Positions 1 through 5,213 of a stretch of 6,698 nt of DNA are shown in pieces. The notes below the pieces were generated by a model. The model saw only the letters and a program-made list of their open reading frames with translations, was not told the DNA's origin and searched no databases. Every line of letters starts with the position of its first letter. Position 1 is the stretch's first letter. Origin of the DNA: Candidatus Faecousia faecipullorum. GTDB taxonomy: Bacteria > Bacillota > Clostridia > Oscillospirales > Oscillospiraceae. The stretch covers positions 1-6,698 of the forward strand of contig DVJG01000176.1 in assembly GCA_018710805.1 (NCBI GenBank), read 5' to 3'. The position numbers and the translations under genes are program-made.

Positions 1-25
1 ATTCATTATAGGCGAAGGTTCTGTA

Positions 26-112
26 ACTGGCCGGAAATCGTGTCCTCACCTGGCCGGGCATTATGGCCCTGACTGGCCCGAAATTACGGCCCTGCTGGCC
101 CGTTACGGTGAC
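26..112. repeat. Degenerate ~23-nt tandem repeat, possible IS21-like element end
   Basis: Four imperfect copies begin at about 26, 48, 72 and 95. The shared core CTGGCCSG starts at 27, 50, 73 and 95, so the period is 23, 23 and 22 nt. Copies 2 and 3 continue into ATTA(T/C)GGCCCTG, and copies 1 and 3 share GGAAAT or CGAAAT after the core. GGCC occurs six times between 29 and 100, as two interleaved series. The period is not a multiple of three, so this is unlikely to be coding. From memory of the family, IS21-type elements carry several sub-terminal TGGCC(C/G)GAA-like repeats at their ends. If this is such an end, the TGACA at 109-113 could be near the outer border. No transposase gene is inside the window, so the assignment is an inference; the repeat itself is directly visible. 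Confidence 0.6.
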
Positions 113-139
113 AATCTGCAGGGCTCAACTCGACGCTTC

Positions 140-168
140 TTGACAGGCTTTTCCCCTTCTAGTAAAAT
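140..168 (+). promoter_or_regulatory. Sigma-A type promoter for mutY
   Basis: A perfect -35 box TTGACA lies at 140-145 and a -10 box TAAAAT (one mismatch to TATAAT) at 163-168, separated by exactly 17 nt. Transcription would start near 175, giving a very short leader that begins just before the mutY ribosome binding site. The promoter lies downstream of the repeat block, so mutY expression does not need read-through from it. Confidence 0.72.
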
Positions 169-177
169 AGTGCTGTT

Positions 178-185
178 AAGGAGGG
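178..185 (+). promoter_or_regulatory. Ribosome binding site fixing the TTG start of mutY
   Basis: AAGGAGGG ends 6 nt before TTG at 192-194. There is no ATG or GTG at a comparable distance in this frame, and the next residues (LPWYALHRRDLPW) already belong to the conserved MutY N-terminus, so TTG is the best start. Confidence 0.8.
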
Positions 186-191
186 CTTAAT

Positions 192-1238
192 TTGGATTCT
201 TCGTTTTTCCCCCGGCTGCCGGATGTGCTTCTGCCCTGGTACGCTTTGCACCGCCGGGACCTTCCCTGGCGAAAGGACCGGGAAGCGTATCATATCTGGC
301 TGTCGGAAATCATGCTTCAGCAGACCAGGGTAGAAGCTGTGAAGGGGTACTACACCCGGTTTCTTGCAGCACTTCCCACGTTGGAAGCCCTGGCCAGGTG
401 TAATGACGACACCCTGCACAAGCTCTGGGAGGGACTTGGTTACTACAGCCGGGTGAAAAATCTCAAAAAGGCCGCTCAGGTGGTGCTGGAGCGCCATGGA
501 GGCGAGTTTCCCCGCACCTACCAGGAGGTTCTGGCCCTTCCAGGCATTGGTCCCTACACTGCCGGGGCCATCTGCTCCATCGCTTTTAACCTGCCCACCC
601 CTGCCGTGGACGGCAATGTGCTTCGGGTCTATTCCCGGCTCCTGGACGATGACACCCCCATCGATCTGCCTGCCCAGAAGCAGAAGGTACAGGAAGCTCT
701 GGCGAAAATCTACCCCAGAGAAGCCGGCGACTTCACCCAAGCCCTCATGGAACTGGGCGCTACGGTATGCGGCCCCAACCGGAAGCCGGACTGTGAAGCC
801 TGTCCCTGCCGGGACCTATGCCTGGGGCATCTTCGCGGCACGGCGGAGGGACTTCCTGTGAAGTCGCCCAAAAAAGTACGGCGGCAGGAGGACCGCACGG
901 TATTCATCTTCTCCTGCCAGGGGCGCTATGCCCTTCAGAAGCGGCCGAAAACCGGCCTGCTGGCGGGGCTCTGGCAATTTCCCAACGTTTCCGGGCATCT
1001 CTCTGTGGAAGACGCTCTTTCCCAGGCGGAAAGCTGGGGCCTGCAGCCCAAGGAACTTCGCCGGGAGGTATTTCGCAAGCACATTTTTACCCACATTCAG
1101 TGGGATATGAAGGGTATCTATCTGGAAGTCGCAAACTTTGGCGGAAATTTTCAATGGATGACCCCATACGAAATCGATACACAGGCGGCGCTTCCCACGG
1201 CGTTCCGCCAGTTTTGGGAGGAAGAGGAACATGTTTGA
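192..1238 (+). CDS. mutY: A/G-specific adenine DNA glycosylase MutY
   Basis: The enzyme removes adenine mispaired with 8-oxoguanine (or guanine), the second line of the GO base-excision repair system. The 348 residues match the family size (E. coli about 350). The N-terminal HhH-GPD fold spans about residues 10-215. It includes SEIMLQQT (catalytic Glu39), the helix-hairpin-helix LPGIGPYTA (116-124) and VDGNVLRV (catalytic Asp140). Cys193, 201, 204 and 210 form the [4Fe-4S] loop with C-X7-C-X2-C-X5-C spacing, one residue longer in the first gap than E. coli (C-X6). Cys206 is an additional cysteine. A NUDIX-like C-terminal domain (about 233-345) carries HIFTH at 297-301, equivalent to the F-S-H loop that reads 8-oxoG. 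The TTG start is supported by AAGGAGGG 6 nt upstream. The gene overlaps the next one by 8 nt, which implies co-transcription and probably translational coupling. No broken motif is seen. Confidence 0.96.
   Translation: MDSSFFPRLPDVLLPWYALHRRDLPWRKDREAYHIWLSEIMLQQTRVEAVKGYYTRFLAALPTLEALARCNDDTLHKLWEGLGYYSRVKNLKKAAQVVLERHGGEFPRTYQEVLALPGIGPYTAGAICSIAFNLPTPAVDGNVLRVYSRLLDDDTPIDLPAQKQKVQEALAKIYPREAGDFTQALMELGATVCGPNRKPDCEACPCRDLCLGHLRGTAEGLPVKSPKKVRRQEDRTVFIFSCQGRYALQKRPKTGLLAGLWQFPNVSGHLSVEDALSQAESWGLQPKELRREVFRKHIFTHIQWDMKGIYLEVANFGGNFQWMTPYEIDTQAALPTAFRQFWEEEEHV
1216..1221 (+). promoter_or_regulatory. Ribosome binding site of the PHP gene, inside mutY
   Basis: GGGAGG lies within the last codons of mutY, 9 nt before the ATG at 1231. 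It supports the overlapping start rather than a later ATG. Confidence 0.65.
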
Positions 1239-2016
1239 CTACCACATCCATTCCCGGGTTTCCTTTGACGGCCACAATACGGGGCTGGAAATGGCTCTGG
1301 CCGCAAAGGCGGCGGGCCTCCGGGAAATCTGTTTCACGGATCACATTGACTACGACCCCTTTGCGACGGAGCAGATCATGGTCTTTGACAACGACGTCTA
1401 CGCCGCCGCCTACGATCACCTGGAAGTGCCGGGGCTTGCCATTCGCCGGGGCATGGAATTCGGCCTGGAACCTGACAACCAGGCCCAGTTCCGGCTGGAC
1501 GCCGCCCGGCGGGATTTTGACTTCATTCTCGGCTCCATCCACTTTGTGGACGGACTGGACGTGTACTTTGAGCCCTACTGGAAGCACAAAACCCAGTATC
1601 AGGCGGAACATCACTTCCTGGAGCAGACCCTTGCCTGCGTTCAGGCCCACGACGGCTTTGACGTGCTGGCTCACCTGAGCTTCATCAGCAAGTCCCCTGT
1701 CAATCCCGCAAAAACCCTTCTCAAATACGAGGACCATCGGGACATCATCGACGAGATTCTGCGGGAACTGGTGCGGAAGGACAAGGGCCTGGAAATGAAC
1801 ACCAGCGGCGTGGACCGCTGCGGCGGGTATCTGCCTACGGCGGATGTGTTCCGGCGGTTTCATGAGCTGGGCGGCAGAATTGTCACCGTAGGTTCTGACG
1901 CCCATCAAGCCCATCGGGTGGGCCAATACACCTTCGATGCCTGCGAGATTTTAAAGGACATCTTCGGATACGTCTGTACATTTGAAAATCGAAAGCCCAT
2001 TTTCCACAAATTATGA
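1231..2016 (+). CDS. PHP-family phosphoesterase, histidinol-phosphatase (HisJ/HisK) type
   Basis: This cytosolic metal-dependent phosphatase has the PHP fold. Family members of this type hydrolyse histidinol phosphate to histidinol in histidine synthesis, but many homologues act on other phosphate esters. The 261 residues show the full PHP ligand set. HIHS near the N-terminus gives His5 and His7, followed by Asp13. Next come TDHID (His38), RGMEFG (Glu76), LGSIHFVDG (His104), VLAHLS (His148), and GSDAHQAHRVG near the C-terminus (Asp223, His225). These would bind a two- or three-metal centre. There are no membrane segments. The ATG overlaps the end of mutY by 8 nt and is preceded by GGGAGG. No histidine-synthesis gene is nearby, so the exact substrate is unknown. 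The family assignment is firm and the histidinol phosphate substrate is only the default guess. No terminator is evident after the stop; the next promoter follows within 20 nt. Confidence 0.9.
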   Translation: MFDYHIHSRVSFDGHNTGLEMALAAKAAGLREICFTDHIDYDPFATEQIMVFDNDVYAAAYDHLEVPGLAIRRGMEFGLEPDNQAQFRLDAARRDFDFILGSIHFVDGLDVYFEPYWKHKTQYQAEHHFLEQTLACVQAHDGFDVLAHLSFISKSPVNPAKTLLKYEDHRDIIDEILRELVRKDKGLEMNTSGVDRCGGYLPTADVFRRFHELGGRIVTVGSDAHQAHRVGQYTFDACEILKDIFGYVCTFENRKPIFHKL

Positions 2017-2033
2017 GCTTTTTCCCTCTTCCC

Positions 2034-2062
2034 TTGCAATCCGTCTGAATCTATGGTAAAAT
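2034..2062 (+). promoter_or_regulatory. Sigma-A type promoter for the sugar transferase - cls unit
   Basis: The -35 box TTGCAA (2034-2039) and -10 box TAAAAT (2057-2062) are 17 nt apart, and TGG directly before the -10 gives an extended -10 (TGn). The -10 hexamer is identical to that of the mutY promoter. Transcription would begin near 2069, leaving a leader of about 50 nt before the preferred GTG start at 2120. Confidence 0.68.
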
Positions 2063-2083
2063 GGAGAAAATATCCTAAGAGCG

Positions 2084-2097
2084 CACCCTACAGGGTG
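2084..2097 (+). promoter_or_regulatory. Leader palindrome upstream of the sugar transferase
   Basis: CACCCT-AC-AGGGTG is a perfect inverted repeat about 15 nt downstream of the predicted transcription start. As RNA it would make a 5-bp stem with a UACA loop, optionally extended by a G-U pair. As DNA it could be an operator half-site pair. There is no U-tract after it, so it is not a terminator. Its role is unknown and the symmetry could be chance. Confidence 0.4.
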
Positions 2098-2105
2098 TAT
2101 CATGC

Positions 2106-2111
2106 GAAGGA
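2106..2111 (+). promoter_or_regulatory. Ribosome binding site deciding the sugar transferase start
   Basis: GAAGGA ends 8 nt before the in-frame GTG at 2120 and 14 nt before ATG at 2126. The more upstream ATG at 2102 has no Shine-Dalgarno sequence before it, only the leader palindrome. GTG 2120 is therefore preferred, with ATG 2126 as the alternative. Confidence 0.55.
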
Positions 2112-2119
2112 CGTGTATT

Positions 2120-3529
2120 GTGATTATGAGAAAAATGAGCCGCGGGTCTTATGAGGACACCAAGGGCTTTGTTCGTGTGGCGGAAACCTGGCTGGAAGTC
2201 CTGGTGCTGACGCTTCTATACTATGTCGTCTGGCGGCAGGGCTACGACATTGAAAACTACGCCTACAAAGGCAAATATGTCCTCATGGGCATATATGCAG
2301 TGCTGACCTATGTGTTCTTCCAGAACTCGGACTGCACCATGTTCGGCCAGCTTCACCGGGTGGATCTGATTCTGGGGCAGACCATTGCGCTGTTCCTGGT
2401 GAATTTCATCACCTATTTCCAGCTGTCTCTGATGGAGAATCAGATGCTGTCCCCTGTGCCAATCATGGTGCTTTTCCTGCTGGAAATTGTGGTGGCTTTC
2501 TTCCTGGTGCATACGTACACCTCCCTGTACCACAAGCTCTACGCTCCCCACGATATGCTCCTGATCTATGGAGACCAGCGGGGCGTGGGTTTGAAAATCA
2601 AAATGGACTCCCGGCGGGATAAGTACCACATCAGCCGCCTCATAAGCGCCGATGAAGACCTGGAGGTTCTCAAAAAGGAAATCCTCAAATACGATGCCAT
2701 TATTCTGAACGACATCCCCGCCCAGAAGCGAAACGATATTCTCAAATTCTGCTACCGATACCGGGTGCGGACCTATGTGGCCCCCAAGCTCACCGACGTG
2801 ATGCTCCGGGGCGCCAAAAACATCTCCCTTTTCGATACGCCTCTGCTTCTTGTAAAAGGCACAGGGCTGACCCCTGCTCAGCGAGTCAGCAAACGGGCTC
2901 TGGACCTTGTACTCTCCTCTCTCATTCTGATTCCCGCCGCGCCGATCATGGGCCTTGTGGCTCTGGCTATTAAAATCGAGGACGGCGGCCCGGTGTTCTA
3001 CAAACAGCCCCGGCTTACCCGCAATGGCCGGGAATTTGACATTCTCAAGTTCCGGAGTATGGTGGTGGACGCCGAAAAGACAGCAGGCGCCGTCCTTGCC
3101 GAGGGCAACGATCCCCGCATCACAAGAGTCGGCAAATTCATCCGGCCTTTCCGTCTGGATGAACTGCCTCAGCTCATTAACATTTTAAAGGGCGACATGA
3201 GTTTCGTCGGCCCCCGGCCCGAGCGAAAAGTCATTGCCGACGAATACTGCAAAGACATTCCCGAATTCTCCTTCCGTCTGAAAGTCCGGGGCGGCCTCAC
3301 AGGTTATGCCCAGATTTACGGCAAATACAACACATCCGCCTATGATAAGCTCCGGCTGGATCTCATGTATATCGAAAACTACTCCTTCCTGCTGGACATC
3401 AAGCTTATTGTTCTGACCCTTCGCATTCTCTTCACCAAAGAGTCTACCGAGGGCATTGACGTGGCACAGAAGAACCGCCAAAAAGCCGAGGCGCTCATTG
3501 AGCAGTTGAAAGAGAACGATTCACAATAA
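2120..3529 (+). CDS. Polyprenyl-phosphate sugar phosphotransferase (bacterial sugar transferase family)
   Basis: This inner-membrane enzyme would move a sugar-1-phosphate from a nucleotide sugar to undecaprenyl phosphate, the priming step of exopolysaccharide, capsule or glycan assembly. Numbering is from the upstream in-frame ATG at 2102 (475 aa; 469 from GTG 2120). There are four N-terminal hydrophobic segments at about 31-45, 58-74, 88-110 and 117-137. A soluble Rossmann-like middle region follows at about 150-252. The C-terminal catalytic domain (about 260-455) begins with a membrane helix (267-290). It carries the family motifs FYKQPRLTRNGREF, KFRSM, RLDELPQLINIL (Asp353-Glu354, the catalytic pair), FVGPRPE (368-374) and GLTGYAQIYGKYNT. 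The full architecture resembles WbaP/exopolysaccharide priming enzymes, not the short PglC type. No glycosyltransferase, flippase or polymerase genes are adjacent, so the sugar and final polymer are unknown. It is followed closely by cardiolipin synthase. Confidence 0.93.
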   Translation: MIMRKMSRGSYEDTKGFVRVAETWLEVLVLTLLYYVVWRQGYDIENYAYKGKYVLMGIYAVLTYVFFQNSDCTMFGQLHRVDLILGQTIALFLVNFITYFQLSLMENQMLSPVPIMVLFLLEIVVAFFLVHTYTSLYHKLYAPHDMLLIYGDQRGVGLKIKMDSRRDKYHISRLISADEDLEVLKKEILKYDAIILNDIPAQKRNDILKFCYRYRVRTYVAPKLTDVMLRGAKNISLFDTPLLLVKGTGLTPAQRVSKRALDLVLSSLILIPAAPIMGLVALAIKIEDGGPVFYKQPRLTRNGREFDILKFRSMVVDAEKTAGAVLAEGNDPRITRVGKFIRPFRLDELPQLINILKGDMSFVGPRPERKVIADEYCKDIPEFSFRLKVRGGLTGYAQIYGKYNTSAYDKLRLDLMYIENYSFLLDIKLIVLTLRILFTKESTEGIDVAQKNRQKAEALIEQLKENDSQ

Positions 3530-3535
3530 GGAAAA

Positions 3536-3570
3536 GGAAGCGGAGGCCGGGAGACCGTCCTCCGCCTTTC
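3536..3570 (+). promoter_or_regulatory. Intergenic hairpin A between sugar transferase and cls
   Basis: GCGGAGG (3540-3546) pairs perfectly with CCTCCGC (3559-3565). The stem extends inward by CGG/CCG closing a GAGA tetraloop (3551-3554). It extends outward by GGAA/TTTC (one G-U pair) past a bulged C at 3566. The 3' side has no T-run, being followed by CGAAAAGGAGG, so it is not a normal intrinsic terminator. Possible roles are RNA processing, mRNA stability, or switching with the overlapping hairpin at 3562-3581. Confidence 0.6.
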
Positions 3571-3581
3571 CGAAAAGGAGG
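3562..3581 (+). promoter_or_regulatory. Hairpin B that would cover the cls ribosome binding site
   Basis: CCTTT (3565-3569) pairs with AAAGG (3574-3578) around a CCGA loop. After a G-A mismatch, CC (3562-3563) pairs with GG (3580-3581). The 3' arm is the cls Shine-Dalgarno sequence, and the 5' arm overlaps the 3' arm of hairpin A, so the two cannot form together. The stem is short and its effect on translation is inferred. Confidence 0.4.
3573..3581 (+). promoter_or_regulatory. Strong ribosome binding site of cls
   Basis: AAAAGGAGG, a near-perfect complement to the 16S rRNA 3' end, is 7 nt before the ATG at 3589. It fixes the start of cardiolipin synthase. Confidence 0.85.
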
Positions 3582-3588
3582 CATTTTT

Positions 3589-5124
3589 ATGTCCGGTATC
3601 GAGAAAAAGCCCAGCGGCAACAGCCTGGTGCGGATGGTGTTCGTAGGTGTGTCCCTGCTGTTCCAGGTTGGGTGGATACTCCTTATGGTGTTCAGGTGGA
3701 GTCAGTATTCCAGCTACGTCTCCTTCATACTGCGGATTCTGAGCATTCTCGTGGTTCTTCGGCTCTACGGAAAGCACACCAATGCCGCCATGAAAACATC
3801 CTGGATCACATTGATTCTCGCCATGCCCATTATGGGCCTGAGCCTGTATCTTCTGTGTGAGCTGGTCCGGTCTCCCGGCATTGGAAAGCGGCTGGCCGCC
3901 ATCCAAAGGGACACCCACAGCTATCTCGTCCAGGACCCGGAAATTCAGAAGGAGCTGGACGACCGCAGCCTCTCTGCCGGGCATCAGAGCCGCTACCTCT
4001 GGAGAAATTCCGGTTGGCCGCTGTATGAAAACACCCAGGTAACCTACTTCGGTGAATGCAAAGACGCCCTCACCGCCATGAAGCAGGACCTGCTGAAAGC
4101 GGAAAAATTCATCTTCATGGAGTACTTTATTCTGGAAGACAAGTCCGCTTTCCGGGAAATCGAGGATATTTTGGTGCGGAAGGTGCGGCAAGGCGTGGAT
4201 GTGCGGCTCATGTACGATGACATTGGCAGCGTGGGCTATGTGAATATCCGCTTTTTGAACCGCCTGCGAAACGAGGGCATCCGGGCCTACGCCTTCAATC
4301 CGGCACTTCCCTTTTTAAACCTCTTCCTGAACCACCGGGACCACCGGAAAATCACCGTCATTGACGGCAAAGTCGGCTACACGGGAGGCTACAATCTGGC
4401 GGAAGCCTACTTTGACCGGGCACGACCCTTCGGTCTTTGGAAGGACACTGGTCTCCGGCTGGAAGGCGAGGCTGTGAGAAGCCTGACGGCGGCGTTTTGG
4501 GAGCTTTGGATCGTCCAGAGCCGGGATAGAGAGGACGTATCTCCATACTTAAGTATTGTCCACAAAGTCCCCGCCAAAGGCTTTGTCCAGCCCTATGCAG
4601 ACAATCCTATGGTGGAAGACCGGGTGGCTGAGGACGTTTATCTGAATCTTACCAACCAGGCAAACAAAACGCTCTGGTTCACAACGCCCTATCTGATCAT
4701 CACGGACGAGGTAAACCGCGCTCTGGGCCTTGCTGCCAAACGAGGCGTGGATGTACGCATTATCACCCCAGGCATTCCCGACAAAAAGCTCATCTACGCT
4801 GTAACCCGGTCCTATTACGCGGCTCTGGCAAGGCAGGGAGTCCGTATTTTTGAGTACACCCCAGGCTTCTGCCACGCAAAAATGTGCATTGCCGACGGCT
4901 TTGCCGCCTCCATCGGCACATCCAATCTGGACTACCGGAGCCTTTACCACCATTTTGAAAACAACGTCTTCCTGGCAGATTGCCCGGCGGTTGCAGACAT
5001 CGCCCGGGATTTTGAAGCCCTTTTCCCCCAGTGCCGGGAGGTTACGGATGCCTACCGCACCGGCCGAAAAGCCTTCCTGCGGGTCTGGCAGTGTATCCTG
5101 CGTCTGTTTGCCCCTTTAATGTAA
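3589..5124 (+). CDS. cls: Cardiolipin synthase (phospholipase D superfamily)
   Basis: This membrane enzyme condenses two phosphatidylglycerol molecules into cardiolipin and glycerol. The 511 residues are the usual length for a bacterial two-HKD synthase. Hydrophobic segments lie at about 13-35, 43-60 and 70-93; the last two resemble the PLDc_N membrane anchor, and the first is an additional N-terminal one. Two phospholipase D motifs follow. The first is HRKITVID (His252, Lys254, Asp259) followed by GKVGYTGGYN. The second is HAKMCIAD (His429, Lys431, Asp436) followed by GTSNLDYRS. Both catalytic triads are intact. The C-terminus (RVWQCILRLFAPLM) is hydrophobic/amphipathic, as is common in the family. 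It lies 59 nt after the sugar transferase gene, with no obvious promoter of its own, so it is probably co-transcribed. A strong terminator stands 6 nt after the stop codon. Among PLD proteins, the anchor plus paired HKD motifs favours cardiolipin synthase over nuclease or phospholipase. Confidence 0.95.
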   Translation: MSGIEKKPSGNSLVRMVFVGVSLLFQVGWILLMVFRWSQYSSYVSFILRILSILVVLRLYGKHTNAAMKTSWITLILAMPIMGLSLYLLCELVRSPGIGKRLAAIQRDTHSYLVQDPEIQKELDDRSLSAGHQSRYLWRNSGWPLYENTQVTYFGECKDALTAMKQDLLKAEKFIFMEYFILEDKSAFREIEDILVRKVRQGVDVRLMYDDIGSVGYVNIRFLNRLRNEGIRAYAFNPALPFLNLFLNHRDHRKITVIDGKVGYTGGYNLAEAYFDRARPFGLWKDTGLRLEGEAVRSLTAAFWELWIVQSRDREDVSPYLSIVHKVPAKGFVQPYADNPMVEDRVAEDVYLNLTNQANKTLWFTTPYLIITDEVNRALGLAAKRGVDVRIITPGIPDKKLIYAVTRSYYAALARQGVRIFEYTPGFCHAKMCIADGFAASIGTSNLDYRSLYHHFENNVFLADCPAVADIARDFEALFPQCREVTDAYRTGRKAFLRVWQCILRLFAPLM

Positions 5125-5130
5125 TAAGCA

Positions 5131-5163
5131 ATCCCCGAATGCCCAGCATTCGGGGATATTTTT
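5131..5163 (+). terminator. Intrinsic terminator of the sugar transferase - cls unit
   Basis: A perfect 12-bp stem, ATCCCCGAATGC (5131-5142) with GCATTCGGGGAT (5146-5157), closes a CCA loop and is followed by ATTTTT. It begins 6 nt after the cls stop codon. On the opposite strand no T-run follows the stem, so it acts for plus-strand transcripts. Confidence 0.93.
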
Positions 5164-5167
5164 GTGT

Positions 5168-5203
5168 AAAAATATAGGGGAGGGTTCTGCCCTCCCCTAT
5201 ATT
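5168..5203 (-). terminator. Intrinsic terminator of the ABC exporter gene
   Basis: A perfect 14-bp stem pairs AATATAGGGGAGGG (5171-5184) with 5190-5203 around a 5-nt loop. Read on the minus strand it follows the ABC stop codon by 10 nt and is followed by five T residues (A5168-A5172 on the plus strand, overlapping the stem base). On the plus strand the stem is followed by ACATTTTT, so it may also work in that direction as a back-up for cls. Confidence 0.88.
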
Positions 5204-5213
5204 ACATTTTTCC

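Noticed and set aside
26..112. Possible short CRISPR array
   Set aside because: The copies are nearly contiguous and diverged, with no unique spacers of regular length, and no cas gene is nearby.
2..190. Open frame of 62 sense codons on the plus strand ending with TAA at 188-190, possible tail of an upstream gene
   Set aside because: The translation resembles no family I recognise. It runs through the 23-nt repeats, whose period shifts the frame each copy, and through the mutY promoter and ribosome binding site. A stop-free run of this length is not rare by chance in this base composition.
818..1678. 286-aa plus-strand frame spanning the mutY-PHP junction
   Set aside because: It lies in another frame over two strongly conserved genes and has a low-complexity, arginine/serine/threonine/proline-rich translation typical of a shadow frame.
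1087..1926. 279-aa minus-strand frame opposite mutY and PHP
   Set aside because: It is complementary to conserved coding sequence and has no recognisable motif; GC-rich third positions keep the opposite strand open.
1983..2033. Possible terminator after the PHP gene
   Set aside because: Only short, loose complementarity (GAAAAT with ATTTTC inside the coding end) precedes the CTTTTT, so there is no stable GC-rich stem. Some read-through into the next unit is therefore possible.
3379..4191. 270-aa minus-strand frame opposite the sugar transferase - cls junction
   Set aside because: It covers two real genes and their intergenic hairpins and has no family resemblance; a shadow frame.
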